Positions 33,128 to 44,315 of a stretch of DNA of 64,000 nucleotides are shown here, in pieces. Below the pieces are notes generated by a model. The model was not told the DNA's origin and did not search any database. It saw only the letters and a program-made list of their open reading frames with translations. Source of the DNA: Pseudoips prasinana (lineage: Eukaryota; Arthropoda; Insecta; Lepidoptera; Nolidae); contig OX621243.1 of NCBI GenBank assembly GCA_951640165.1, positions 7,936,001 to 8,000,000 of the forward strand, written 5' to 3'. Positions within the stretch are counted from its first letter, which is position 1. Each line of letters opens with the position of its first letter. The translations under genes were made by a program, and so were the position numbers.

Positions 33128-33272
33128 CGATAGGATGACCACGATCTCATCCGATGGTAAGTGAAGATATTATGGTTGAAGATGGACCACGCGTACCCAT
33201 AAGATGCTTGTTCACTATAACTTTGAATAAACCCAAGTTATATAAGTTCGGAAACACGTCGTTCGGGAGAAA
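33128..33272 (+). repeat. dispersed repeat (family Y)
   Basis: 'gaccacgatctcatccgatg', 'gcgtacccataagatgcttg' and 'ggaaacacgtcgttcgg' match 47332-47464 in the same order. Confidence 0.55.
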
Positions 33273-34670
33273 TGATTCGTATTATTCGGAACTTGTCATC
33301 ACTATCAGCATAAAAATATGTATCTTCACTCTTTACTCTATAACTCCGCTAAAGGAAACCCTTGAAGCAGACTTCAAAATACATCGACCAAGAAAGTTCA
33401 AAGTAGGCATTTTTTTTCTTGTCTTTCAATATTTGGAAACATTTGTGAATTGGCTACGTCGCGTCGTTTGACTTTTGGTCAACCCTTCTAAATCACAAGC
33501 TCTCAAAATCGGTGGCAGATAGACTCGGTTTATTTGACCCCCTATCCTGTTTAAAAACGATTATAACAATATTACCCAAGAGGGCTATGATTCGGCATGT
33601 TTTATACGAAAACAATTTTTCATGTATTAAACACGTTGCAGAGGTAAACCGCAGGGTGTACTACTCCTTCAGTCTCTCAAGCGTCTACAGAAAATTTTAA
33701 CTGTTCTCACCAAAGTGCTTTTGATCAATAACGTCTACTTCCTCTTCTTGACTGTTCTCATTTCTGTTATTTTGATGCTACTAATTATCTTCTGGCATAG
33801 GTTGAACTCATACAAAATTTGTACCTTCACTTCATCTTTAGTCAGAATGTCGGTCACGCCTGAATTGATTGCCTATGATCCATCGGCGTCAGCTTGCAGG
33901 CTTATCGGTTTTCTACAGCCTGTTTCATGGAGAATGCGCTCAAGACCTCTATGAACTTATCCGACCCACCCCTTTTCTTTTCATCGGACTACCAGGCATC
34001 GAGTGGGTCTCTAGTGTTTGTTGTTGTCATCCCAACATGCCGTATGAAGTGCTTCCTCTTTGATCATACGCACGGCTAAGCTGTGTAACACGCTGCTGAA
34101 TAGCAGAATATTTAGCTTTAAAAAGAACTAAGTCAACGGCATTTGCAGAACTAAATTTTGGCCGGGCCTTAACAGGTTACAGTAAAGTTAATGCGCCCTT
34201 AAAGTGACAATGCTGCAAACAGCAACTATTAAACTAGTGTATCTGAAATAAAAGCCGCATAACGCAACACAAGTTACAAGTAAAAAAGGGTATTGTACCC
34301 ATTTCATTCTTAGTATCAGTATTTGTCAATGTTTGTAGGACGAGGTCTTTATAATAATGATGCTAGTTGCTTCTAGCTGATTACACGTTCTTTTAATACA
34401 TAATGCAACAGATAATTTAGTTAATAACTGCCTCGTTTGTATTGTAAGTAAATAGATAAACTCTTTATTTCAGTGTAAATAATTACTCAGAAAAACGAAA
34501 TGATAATTTCAATTACTATAAATTAATTAACTATGAATTATCAAAAAGTGTAGTCTCTTACACGCAACTTAGGTAGTCGATGGGAAATAGAGTTATTTAA
34601 AGATGCCATTGATGTAACTGAAATATAAGTATCTATCTACCTTACCGTATGTCCGTCCTAAGTGACTTGG
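33273..34670. other. unassigned stretch
   Basis: Less AT-rich around 33480-34080, with several short frames on both strands, none recognisable. No repeat identified. Confidence 0.3.
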
Positions 34671-34674
34671 TATG

Positions 34675-35057
34675 TGACTCGTTGGTCTAGCGGTAGCATG
34701 TTCACCCGCAGAAAACGAGGTCCTGGGTTCAAATCCCGGGTCGGGCTAAAAGTGATTTTGAGACTTTTCTGTAAAAAGAAAAATTTCTTAGCATCAGCCC
34801 GAAGTATGGGCGTTGGCGGTATTATACCCCCGTGCCTCGGAGAGCACGGAAAGCTGTCGGTCCTGTACCTGACCTCTTGCCGGTCGTGTCGCTAGGCGTC
34901 CCATCGGATCATGAGAGTGATGGAATAGAAAGTGCTCCTGTGTTTGCGCACACGCTTGTGCACTATAATATGTCCCGCGCAGATGATAAATAATTTAATC
35001 TCTATTGAGACTGGGCGACATGGCCGAAATTTGGCTAGGAGGACATTATTATTATAA
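34675..35057 (+). repeat. tRNA-headed SINE family A, full length
   Basis: Pol III A box 'tggtctagcggtagcatg' (34683) and B box 'ggttcaaatcc' (34726-34736) at tRNA spacing. Then a body with 'gaagtatgggcgttggcggt', 'ggatcatgagagtgatgg', 'tgtttgcgcacacgc', 'cactataatatgtcccgcgc' and a tail 'aggacattattattata'. A reverse full-length copy is at 54896-55250. Confidence 0.75.
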
Positions 35058-35151
35058 ATACGTGCTGTCTAACAAATCGATTACAACTAGAACAGACAAC
35101 TTAACTTGCCCACAAAAGCACCGGTCAACATCGAGAGGATGTCTGTTTGTT

Positions 35152-35207
35152 TAGGTGCTTAACCTTACTGATCACTTAAAGACTAGTGGGATCAGCTATG
35201 AGTAATT
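35152..35207 (-). repeat. 5S-like SINE scrap
   Basis: 'aggtgcttaaccttactgat', 'cacttaaagactagtgg' and 'agctatgag' match the head end of the minus-strand copies at 46290 and 56180. Confidence 0.45.
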
Positions 35208-35266
35208 CAATAAATACCTTAACATGTAGTTACTATAAGCAGACCAATGAATGTTTTTTGTATGGT

Positions 35267-35431
35267 AAGAGGTTACCTTTCACCGGAACAGCGTACCCGC
35301 GTTCCCGGGGCTCATCCCATAAGTCCATGGCAGGTCGCAGTCGGTACGAGTTGGACATACCCACCAGACACTTTTTGCGGGTGGCATGAGAAGGCATTCC
35401 CCTGCCTTAACAAAAAAAAGAGGTTACCTTT
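35267..35431 (+). mobile_element. 5'-truncated R1-like copy with perfect 14-bp duplication
   Basis: 'aagaggttaccttt' at 35267-35280 is repeated exactly at 35418-35431. The 137-bp insert carries the R1-like 3' UTR end: 'cgcgttcccggggctcatcc', 'cagacactttttgcgggtgg', 'cattcccctgcc' and an A-run. This confirms the 3' terminus of the element at 16589 and its ~14-bp duplication size. Confidence 0.85.
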
Positions 35432-36064
35432 AATAGATATTAATATTCTTTGGGTGGAATTACAGCCATGGTGACTAGCCTCAAAGGAGACTAGTCCACC
35501 GTAGAACATATTATTACATTAGACACAAAACACAAGTGCGTTCTTTACATCCTCACACTCATGATCCGATGAGATGGGTTAGCTGATACAACCGGAAATA
35601 CGACAGGTGTAGTACTCACACAACATGGACAATATTTATTGACCAGACGTAGATTATAACCGAGGTCGTCATTACTTGCGATGGTGCTAGACCTACGGAG
35701 TAATCAATAAGAAGGTGCAAGGAATTTGGAGTAGTGCTATTTGATTCGTTTCTTCTACTTAGCATGTATCAAATCTTCTCTGTAACTATAGGGAAGTTCT
35801 ATAAGAATTATACTAATAGGAATCTTAATAAAGTAAAATATTTATTATAGGCTATTAAAATCAATTGTCGCAAATAATTTCTTATAAAGTTCATTGTTGT
35901 GTATTGTTATGTATATAAAATAACTTATATGGTTTAATTTCTTCATTATCTGCCAGTCTATATGAAGAATAAATAATCTCTTAATAAATTGATGATTCGT
36001 GGCGTAATATCATGGTTATAATAAGAATATATAATAATGTATATAGTGTTACCTTTTTTATTTA
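35432..36064. other. spacer
   Basis: A small stem (about 35470-35500, gactag...ctagtc) is present; otherwise nothing recognised. Confidence 0.3.
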
Positions 36065-36455
36065 TGAAAGGGGGCGACAAACGAGCAAGTTGATTACCTG
36101 TTCGTAAGTGATCACCGCCGCCCATGTACACTCGCAACACCAGAGGGGTCGCGGGGGCGTTACCGGCCTTTAAAAGAGTCTGCAAACCAGTGTTACTGAT
36201 CCCTGATGACCCCGACCTTACTCACATGCAGAAACACAACATTAAGTTATTGATGTCTCTTCCCGGCCGGATTTCGGCCACGGCGGCCTTTCTCAATGGA
36301 AATAAGCTAATTGCGGAGGACATATATTATAGTGCACAAGTATGTGCGCAAACACAGGAATTATGTTATTAACGTTATTATTAAGGAATGTCTTCTGTAA
36401 GGTGGACGTACTTCCCCAGTCGGGCTGCTCTTTGAGGAAATCAACGCTACCTCTC
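36065..36455 (-). repeat. family Z repeat, interrupted by a SINE A fragment
   Basis: Outer parts (36065-36250 and 36372-36455) are the reverse of 19917-20190. Between them, 36255-36362 is the reverse of the SINE A 3' end ('gcacaagtatgtgcgcaaac', 'ttctcaatggaaataagc'). The flanks align across the insert at the 'ttattaa' region. Confidence 0.55.
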
Positions 36456-36519
36456 TTAATTCAAGTGAATAATATACCACATTATATTCGAACCAACTTA
36501 TCAACATACATATCCGGGC

Positions 36520-36760
36520 TAAAAGTTATCATCACGGCGTGGTTGGTAGACTCTTACCTGGGTTCGATTCCCACCCAGGATAGATATTTGTGTTCATGAA
36601 CATATATGTTTGTCTTGAGTCTGGGTGTAATTATCTATATATGTATGTATTTACAAAAGGAAAGTCGTGCCTATATCAGTTATCTGGCATCCATAGTACA
36701 AATTCTGCTTAATTCGGGTTAGATGTGATGTGTGTGAATAAAGTCGCAGGATATTATACA
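36520..36760 (+). repeat. SINE family B
   Basis: B box 'ggttcgattcc' follows 'gcgtggttggtagactc'. Body: 'gagtctgggtgtaattatct', 'cagttatctggcatccatag' and 'tacaaattctgctta'. This uninterrupted copy is the reference for the split copy at 56425. Confidence 0.7.
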
Positions 36761-36997
36761 AAGTTATTTTAAATTAATTTCTGATACTTGCGGGGTAGGT
36801 AAAACGTTTTTGTAATGGATCCAAGAAAAACGTGAGAATAGTCGTTCGACCATGGCTTTGTTCGCTTTGTTTTATTCTATGTATACAAAAATGAACGTGC
36901 ACATAATATAACATTCGCGATTTTTATTCATAATCTAACCAAATACTAATAACTCCATTTACAACAATAATTTAATAATAGGTATAATATCTTGGGA

Positions 36998-37220
36998 CAT
37001 TATTTACACACGGCCATCTGATCCCAAACTAAGCAGAGCTTGCACTATGAAAACCCGATATGATGGAATTTTCTTTTCTATATACATACTTATATAGATA
37101 CACTCAGACTCAGGACAAACAGACATGTTCATGCACATAAATATCTGTCCTGGGTGGGAAATGACCCCACGACCTCCGGAGTGATAAGTAAGCATTTGCC
37201 AACCACGGCAACAGGCCCGT
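36998..37220 (-). repeat. SINE family B
   Basis: Reverse copy: 'gatcccaaactaagcagagc', 'actcagactcaggacaaaca', 'gtcctgggtgggaaat' and 'gccaaccacggcaacagg'. Confidence 0.7.
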
Positions 37221-37324
37221 CAAATTATTATAATTAGTAATATTATTATATAATAGTAATTATAATTAGTAATATAATAAATGTCTTAGGACTAGTACTA
37301 AACTAGACAGTACCTGCATTATAG

Positions 37325-37460
37325 ATAGATAGATACACTCTTTATTGTACACCTTAAGAAATAATACAAAGCGACAACATACAAATTATTATAGTACAAT
37401 TGGCGGCCTTACCACAAAGTGTGATGTCTTCCAGGCAACCTAGGTAGTGAAAGGAGAAAG
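37325..37460 (-). repeat. LINE 3' tail with (GATA)n
   Basis: Reverse of the tail seen at 16380-16510 ('tacactctttattgtacacc', 'ggcggccttaccacaaagtg', 'cttccaggcaacctaggtag'). A (GATA)n end lies at 37325-37340. Confidence 0.65.
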
Positions 37461-37629
37461 GAGTTACAGAGGTGGGGCAGTTGCAAGTGTACAAAGTACT
37501 ATATTATAAGGTACTATTTGTACCATACTTAAAACTATATATACCTACTTACTAATTATATGTACGTTCATTATGACAACCAGGAAACTAATAATAGGTA
37601 CAGATTAGATAAATTACTTCCAGAGACAG

Positions 37630-37735
37630 AACAAATAATCATGCTCATCGCACAAGAAATTGTCCTGGGTGGGGACTGAACCCACGACCTCTGGTTTAGC
37701 TGTCAGGATCAATTATCGTTAGACCAATAGATCAA
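37630..37735 (-). repeat. tRNA-headed SINE family D, head part
   Basis: 'atgctcatcgcacaagaaat', 'gtcctgggtggggactgaac' and 'cgttagaccaatag' are the reverse of 27927-28010. Confidence 0.55.
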
Positions 37736-37744
37736 TTATTATTA

Positions 37745-37955
37745 TTTTGTTTTTTAATAAGACTACGCCCGCACTAGGGAATTTAATCCCTGTGTCACGG
37801 GGTACTTTACAAACATATAATTGACGGACACTAAGTACAACCACACTCAGAACAACTATTTATGGGTCACACAAATAGTTGTCCTGCGCGGGATTCGAAC
37901 CCTGGACACGAAGCGGCGAGGTGACTGTCTTAGCCGTTGCGCATGCATGATGTTG
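37745..37955 (-). repeat. SINE family C, full length
   Basis: 'cgcccgcactagggaattta', 'tactttacaaacatataatt', 'gtcacacaaatagttgtcct' and reverse B box 'gggattcgaaccc'. This is the reference for the split copy at 39145. Confidence 0.7.
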
Positions 37956-38304
37956 TTCGGAATAAACAACTTTTCATTTAATGTAATTGCAAATCGGTCT
38001 TAAACCGGATGCTAACGTTATTGTCATAATATATTATTTTGAGTCTTCTTAGATGGTATATACATCGTGTAATGTGACCTTTGATTCATACATAAATTCT
38101 TGTTATTCTGGAATCTCCAATTCTTTACATTATCTCAAGGACTTCAAGCCATTTAGAAATTACTTTTCCGCACAGTATTTTTTTAAGAAAAAACCCTTCA
38201 GTATTTTTCATATTATTCTTAGAAGGTAGCTATGTGTTTGACATTTCCGCGCGATGTCTTCTTTGGCAAGAATATATTTAGTATAATATAAACTTAACTG
38301 AATA

Positions 38305-38350
38305 ATAAGGTCCTGGGTTCAAATCCTGGGTCGGCCCAAAAACTTTTGGT
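38305..38350 (+). repeat. SINE family A head scrap
   Basis: 'ggtcctgggttcaaatcctg' and 'ggtcggccc' match the B-box region at 34720-34745; the head and body are gone. Confidence 0.4.
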
Positions 38351-39144
38351 CTTCTTTTCGTTAGGGTTTTTTTTTTTGTATCTATGAGCAGATTGTCACC
38401 CCAATCTCCTGATAGAGCTAAAACGCGGTGTAGAATATAGTGTTTAGCTTTATCATCTGCCTGGCATCAGCTTTAGATGAAGCATTTTTGATGAACATAA
38501 AAGTTTTAATAGAGCTGGCGATTTCGTCTTTTACACCACTAAGTGTAATTAAATGTTTTTACATATTTCTCTAATATAACTCGTATTAAAAAAAGAGGGC
38601 ATACATAGAACTAACAAACTACTAAATCTGCTTACAATACCATCTAGTTTCCAACGTATCGCTTATTTTCCTTCAGTATTTAACGTCAAACTATGTTGAC
38701 GCAACTAAAGATACTTTGTCTTTTAAATGCAATGATATTAAAATTAGTCTATTCGATAGATTTATATATGTATAGATGCGGGAGTCTTGTCGATAAAAAT
38801 CCATCATTATTGAATTACATATATTTATTAAATTTGTTGTAACAGCAGATAAAGAATTCACGAATTACACCATCACCTACATATTATACTTAAAGTCGGT
38901 ACGAAAGTTAAAATGATTTACAAGGTGTAAGATAAATAGTGAAAGGAACTTAAGCGCTATCTAATTATGAAACTGAACATATAAAAGAAAAGCAGTTTGT
39001 GTAGGACGAAAAATATTATTTGACTCTCCGTACTAAATGCACCAGCTACTTATCTATTTGTTTCGTGTATATTCTAAATTGATGTACTTGTTTTTCACCT
39101 TCATATGAAAATTAAGCTCCTGAAGTAACATTCATCGAGATGTT
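38351..39144. other. AT-rich spacer
   Basis: No gene or repeat recognised. Confidence 0.3.
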
Positions 39145-39718
39145 TTTATAGACAATGCCCGCGCCAGGCAAGTAAATACCTCTCGTGGGGGGGTACTTTA
39201 CAAGCATATAAATAAAATAAAAAAAGTTTTTATTCACGTAGACTTTAAAAAAGCGCTTGTAAATAGTCAGAACATGTTTGTAGTAATATAGTTGTATACA
39301 TTATTATTTCTAGTGACAAAGATATTTAGGTACACATTGTATTAAAACATTTATAAAATTTATTTTATTATAGCATTGATATTTAGCTAGCTCGTATCAA
39401 GTTATTGTCAAGAGATTATGTTTAATTATCTAGTTTAAGTCTAATATTTTTACTACATATTGTCAATAGTTCTGTCTATATTAAGTTATTATTATTATGG
39501 CGGACCTTGTGTTAATAACGACGGTCGCGCTTTAATGCTACCACCGGATCCAATGCGCCCCAACTGAGAAGACCCAGCGAAATAAACTAACAGACATTAA
39601 CCACTCTCAGATTCAGAAAAACTACTAATGGGTCACACAAATAGTTGTCCTGTGCTTGAATCGAACTCGAAGTGGCGAGATGACTGTCTTACTGCTGCGC
39701 CACACGTACAGCCAACAC
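39145..39718 (-). repeat. SINE family C split by LINE tail T1
   Basis: Left part (39145-39207) is the reverse SINE 3' end; right part (39595-39718) is the reverse head with 'gtcacacaaatagttgtcct' and 'gaatcgaac'. Compared with 37795-37870 the two halves are contiguous, so 39208-39594 was inserted later. Confidence 0.6.
39208..39594 (-). repeat. LINE 3' tail family T1 inserted in SINE C
   Basis: Reverse T1: 'cacgtagactttaaaaaagc', 'gctagctcgtatcaag', 'atggcggaccttgtg', 'ccaccggatccaatgcgccc' and 'gagaagacccagcgaa'. Longer than 28742-29040 and similar in extent to 42778-43190. Confidence 0.65.
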
Positions 39719-40230
39719 AGTGAGTGGAGGACTTTGTATAGGCAGAATAATTACATCATACTAAATTTTGATTACTACCTTGGTATTTCGTTGTGTCTCG
39801 TTGAACACAAAATGATAACCAAATATCATTACGAGCCAAATATTCTTAGGATAATAGCATAGCAGAGTCATCAAATATTCATTATCAACCAACATGATGT
39901 CTTTTTCCTGTAAGGCAATTTTGGCCTCGGAAGATCGTGTTTTAGACAACCTTATGCCAAATTATGTAATATTTTAGTGTAGGTTCCTGATTGAAACTAC
40001 AAAACCGTAATAATTATTTTGATACACTAAATATACGGTCTATTTCCTTAGTATTCGATTAAACTATGTGATTTACTACTTAAGTAGTGGAATTAGAGTG
40101 TATGCCCTATAATCCGGCATGTGTGTGATAATTAAAAACTGTTGCCCTTTGAAAATAATCGTTAACCGCTTGTATTTTGTTAAACATATTTGATGTGTAA
40201 CATCTTCTTCTCGGTTATTCGATACTTTTT
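39719..40230. other. AT-rich spacer
   Basis: Nothing recognised. Confidence 0.3.
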
Positions 40231-40787
40231 AGCGTTCCGTAGCCAAATGGCAAAAAACGGAACCCTTATAGATTCGTCATGTCTGTCTGTCTGTCCGTCC
40301 GTATGTCACAGCCACTTTTTTACGAAAATATAAGGAATACAATATTGAAAAGTGGTAAGTAGATGTATTATGTTAACCCCATTAAGATTTTCACTGAAAA
40401 ATAGAAAAAAACAATAAATACATAGAACTGAAACTCAATTTTTTTTTCATATAACCCGTACATGTAGGTTGTCTATGGATAGGTCTTCAAAAATGATATT
40501 GAGGTTTCGAATATAAGTTTTTTCTAAACTGAATTGTTTGCGCGAGAGACACTTCCAAAGTGGCAATATGCGTCCCCCCCTCTGCAAAAAAATTACCATG
40601 CAAACTTCCACCGAAAATTGGTTTGAACAAGATCTAGTAAGTTGATTTATTTTTATTCGTCAGAAATCGTAACCGCAATTTACCTTCCATTCAATCAAAT
40701 ATAAATAAATAAAATAAACATATTATGTTACTTGCTGCTACGGAACCTTTCATGGGCAGGTCCAACTCGCACTTGGCAGCTTTTTGT
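40231..40787 (+). repeat. dispersed 'GGTTCCGTA' repeat
   Basis: Starts 'gttccgtagccaaatggc' with the complementary 'aaaacggaaccc' forming a terminal hairpin, then a (GTCT)n tract and 'gcgcgagagacacttccaaa'. Ends 'ctcgcacttggcagcttttt'. The site corresponding to the R1-like target is altered here. Confidence 0.7.
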
Positions 40788-41069
40788 GGGTGTGATTTTG
40801 GAAAAGGGCCGGAATTGTTTTACCGGAAACCGGGTTAGCGGGCATGCGTTTGCTATTTGTTTTGGCCAATAAGCGCGCGCAGTGGCGGAAATATGAGATA
40901 GTGCCAACCCATTTTGCGTAAGGTTGGTACTCCGAATTACTGTCGGCCAACATACTGGATGCGATGATATATTCGTCCAATAACATTATGAATAAATCTC
41001 AATTATATTGTTTACAACTCATATACCCACGACTACTGTAATGCTGGCTACATGTTGTTTTATGAGGAA
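40788..41069. other. unassigned, less AT-rich
   Basis: 40790-40990 has a higher GC content and is open on the minus strand for about 78 codons, without recognisable motifs; possibly another repeat. Confidence 0.25.
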
Positions 41070-41390
41070 CTAGCTGTGTCCCGCGGTTTTACCCGCGTTA
41101 AATTTTATAAATTATCACAGCTCCTCCCCCGTAGGTGATAGCGTGATAATATGTAGCCTATAATGTTGACCCGACCTCTTAGTAATGTCCATGCAAAATT
41201 TTAAGTAAATCCATTCAGTAATTTCTGAGTTTAGTCCGGACATACATACAGACAAACAGAGACACAGACAAAAATTCTATAAACTATATTTTTGGCTTCG
41301 GTATCAATTGCAGATCACGCCCCAAGTATCATTAAAATAAATATTCAATGTACAATTTTGACTTTCCTACGATTTTATTATCTGTATAGA
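41070..41390 (-). mobile_element. non-autonomous Helitron (family H1)
   Basis: On plus: CTAG, 'ctgtgtcccgcggttttacc' (reversed 3' hairpin) to 'gattttattatctgtataga', the reversed TC start. Same family as 51117, 58418, 58739 and 63080. Confidence 0.65.
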
Positions 41391-42127
41391 TGATTGCTTT
41401 AGAGATATAAATGTATATTACTCTCATACTGTATTTTTGTCAATGACTATAATAATATGTTTCCTGAATAAATAAAATAATAAATATAGATTCAAATTAG
41501 GTACAACCAGATTGTATTTTTGTACTTCTACTTCGTCTACTACTTCACTCTTCACTCAAGCCATCTAACAAATAGCAGCCTCTTTTTGCTCTCAACCTAG
41601 ACACAGGGCAATTTTGTACTTGTAGATGCAAAAAGAGGTCGATTTTTAAGATTTTTAAGTTGGACTTATACCTACATACATTTTTTTAATAAACAAACAT
41701 CTTTTGAAATGTTTAGCAAAGATTTTTTACCAGAATTTTCTATAACCTCCAATGTCCTTCCATTATGAATAATTATTTGTAACAGGTTTTCGGTCTGTGT
41801 AATTAATCACCGCTGTTTCTTCTTTTCAAGATAATTTTACATACAATGGGAAATTAAAACGTTCTAGTCATAGAACAGTACAAACTTAAGAGTAAGTCTA
41901 CATTTTTAACTAGTTATTTTAAATATATTTTAGTATACAGTCGCAAAAATCTTCAAAACTATCATCTAGAATTTAACGCTTTAAGTACATTAGATGATGA
42001 AGATGGCTGAAACATTTTTCTTTTTATACCAATATCGGTAACATAACAAAAAGTAAACAATAGAAAATATGTGCAAAACACGGTGTCTACTTAAATCTCG
42101 GTAGTCACAGGCAAAGACACACTACGC
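41391..42127. other. AT-rich spacer
   Basis: Nothing recognised. Confidence 0.3.
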
Positions 42128-42489
42128 TTTTTAGGGTTCCGTAGCCAAATGGCAAAAAACGGAACCCTTATAGATTTGTCATGTCTGTCTGTCCGTCCGT
42201 ATGTCACAGCCACTTTTTTCCGAAACTATAAGAGCTGTACTGTTGAAACTTGGTAAGTAGATGTATTCGGTGAACCGCATTAAGATTTTTATACCGAAAT
42301 AGAAAAAGAACAATAGTTTTGGGGGTTCCCCATACATAGAACTGAACCTCGATTTTTTTTTTCATCGTACCTATACATGTCGGTTTTCTTTGGATACCTA
42401 GGTCTTCAAAAATGATGATGAGGTTTTTAATATAATTTTTTTCTACACTGAATAGTTTGCCCGAGACACACTCCCAAAGTGGTAAAATG
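42128..42489 (+). repeat. dispersed 'GGTTCCGTA' repeat, 3'-truncated
   Basis: The same head as 40231, ending at 'ttgcccgagacacactccca'. It is followed by a different fragment (42490-42610, 'acttctacgcctccacggga', the reverse of the 9890 region). Confidence 0.65.
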
Positions 42490-42714
42490 AGTTATATGCC
42501 TTACGCTTAGAGAGACGCTGGTAGGACTTCTACGCCTCCACGGGATGAAATGGGATAATGATATTTGTATTATTGGCAGACAGCGGTCTGCCACTGAGCA
42601 AGTCTGAATCACATTATTGGAGAATGTAGATTATAGAATGTTTATAAAATGTTCAGTTTTAAAACAAATTGCGTGTAGAAACCTCTGCACGTAATGAATA
42701 CTAACCAGTAGTCA

Positions 42715-42777
42715 TCTTCATCATCATAACATCTGTAAGAAATCCACTGCTGGACAAGCCTCCCTCAAGAATCTGAG
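42715..42777 (-). repeat. RTE-type LINE tail
   Basis: 'tcatcatcataacatctgta' and 'ccactgctggacaagcctcc' are the reverse of the (ATG)n and LGEAFVQQ tail. Confidence 0.5.
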
Positions 42778-43190
42778 TTTGTTTCGCTGGGTCTTCTCAG
42801 TTGGGGCGCATTGGATCCGGTGGTAGCATTAAAGCGCGACCTTCGTTATAAACACAAGGTCCGCCATAATAATAACATTTAATTCGTACCTTAATATAGA
42901 CAGAACCATTCGACAATATGTAGTAAAAATATAGCAAAAAATTTAAATTTTGATAATTAAACCTACACATGATCCTTGACAATAACTTAATTTAAGTTAG
43001 TTAAATATCGTTACTGTTATAAAATAAATCTTATTGTAAATTATTTCCTACAATCCGTGTACCTAAATTTCTATATGTACGTAGAAATAATTATAAATTA
43101 ATTAGGTATATATTACTACGAATATGTTCTGACTATTTACAAGCGCTTTTTTAAAGTCTACGTGAATAAAAACCTTTTTTATTCATTATT
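42778..43190 (+). repeat. LINE 3' tail family T1, longest copy
   Basis: Begins 'ttgtttcgctgggtcttctc', 'agttggggcgcattggatcc' and ends at 'gtgaataaaaacctttttta'. The sense strand is set by the AATAAA signal. The upstream coding part is absent. Confidence 0.65.
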
Positions 43191-43601
43191 TTTAATCATC
43201 TTGGAGGGATATGTCAAAATCACCACGCATGGCAGATGGGTTGGCGATCGGAGTAAGATGAGCATAGTATTCAGAAAGAAGATAAACGTGACACTGTAAG
43301 TGTAATTCAATCACAGCACCACATACAATTCATGTAAAAAAACATGCGGGACAGTCTTTGGGGACTGCCGATAATATAAACACTATTTTTACACTTCTTA
43401 TTTAAATAACCTACAATATTAGTTGAAACGTCACATTGAGATATACTTTTTGTATATACATATGTATATAATATATACGAATCACTCAGGGAAGCGTGCG
43501 GTGACGATGAAGAGAGTTCCAATATTTTGTTCATCCAAAATGTGTTCACCACGCCTAAAGAAGTTTTAATTTCAAAAATATTATCTAACAAACCCACACG
43601 T
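43191..43601. other. spacer
   Basis: Nothing recognised. Confidence 0.3.
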
Positions 43602-43735
43602 ATAGACGCCAGCACATCAAGCTACTCCAATATGTCAAATTTCCCCAACTGAAAGTGAACCTTATGCTTTTGTGATAAAGTTGAAAATCTGTAAGAGAAA
43701 TTTGATAGATTAGGGTAGCTGGATGTGCTGGCGTC
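43602..43735. mobile_element. MITE family M1, complete
   Basis: Termini 'agacgccagcacatcaagct' (about 43604) and its reverse near 43735 form imperfect inverted repeats of about 40 bp. The centre is 'gaaagtgaaccttatgcttt'. A truncated copy lies at 3041 and a solo end at 2670. No clear flanking duplication. Confidence 0.65.
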
Positions 43736-44306
43736 TGTACAAATTTGGGTATGATTAAATAGCATATTTATGAATTTATGTTCACGAAGTTTACAATGTC
43801 AGATGCATAAATTTGTAATGGTGCATTAACAAGCTCTAGGTTGTTTAGCCATTGCTTACCAAGAATGTAAATTACCGTACGATTTTAACAACGGCCGTCT
43901 TACTATAAAAATATCTCAAATTTATTAGACCAGTAAAAAAAATTCCTCTTCATGCGATGAAACGAAGGCGTTTGAAGAATTATATTATTATGTTTATTGT
44001 CCACAAACCACAGGAATGATACTAAAAAGTCGGGGTATATTAAATTGTAATACAAACGATACTTAAAATAGAATTTAGTGGAATATTCTTATTTTATTTT
44101 GTAACAATTATTTGAACTAACGTGAATCGCTGTTTTGTGGTTAGAATAACATGGTTCTGCATTAGTTTCACACAAATTATTTATTGAAAGATTAAATCAT
44201 GTGCACAGTGAACAGAAATAATGCATGTTTTATACTATCTAAAGCTCACAGTTTATCTATATAGACGAATAAATGGAAATTACATTATACATACAGGGCC
44301 GTTTTA
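43736..44306. other. AT-rich spacer
   Basis: Nothing recognised. Confidence 0.3.
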
Positions 44307-44315
44307 TCTATATAA

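Noticed and set aside
33154..33954. Possible small membrane protein genes
   Set aside because: Short frames in AT-rich DNA, partly in dispersed repeat Y, with no conserved motif.
34675..34745. Possible functional tRNA gene
   Set aside because: A and B boxes are present but the stems are imperfect and a SINE body follows; the same unit is repeated at 54896-55250.
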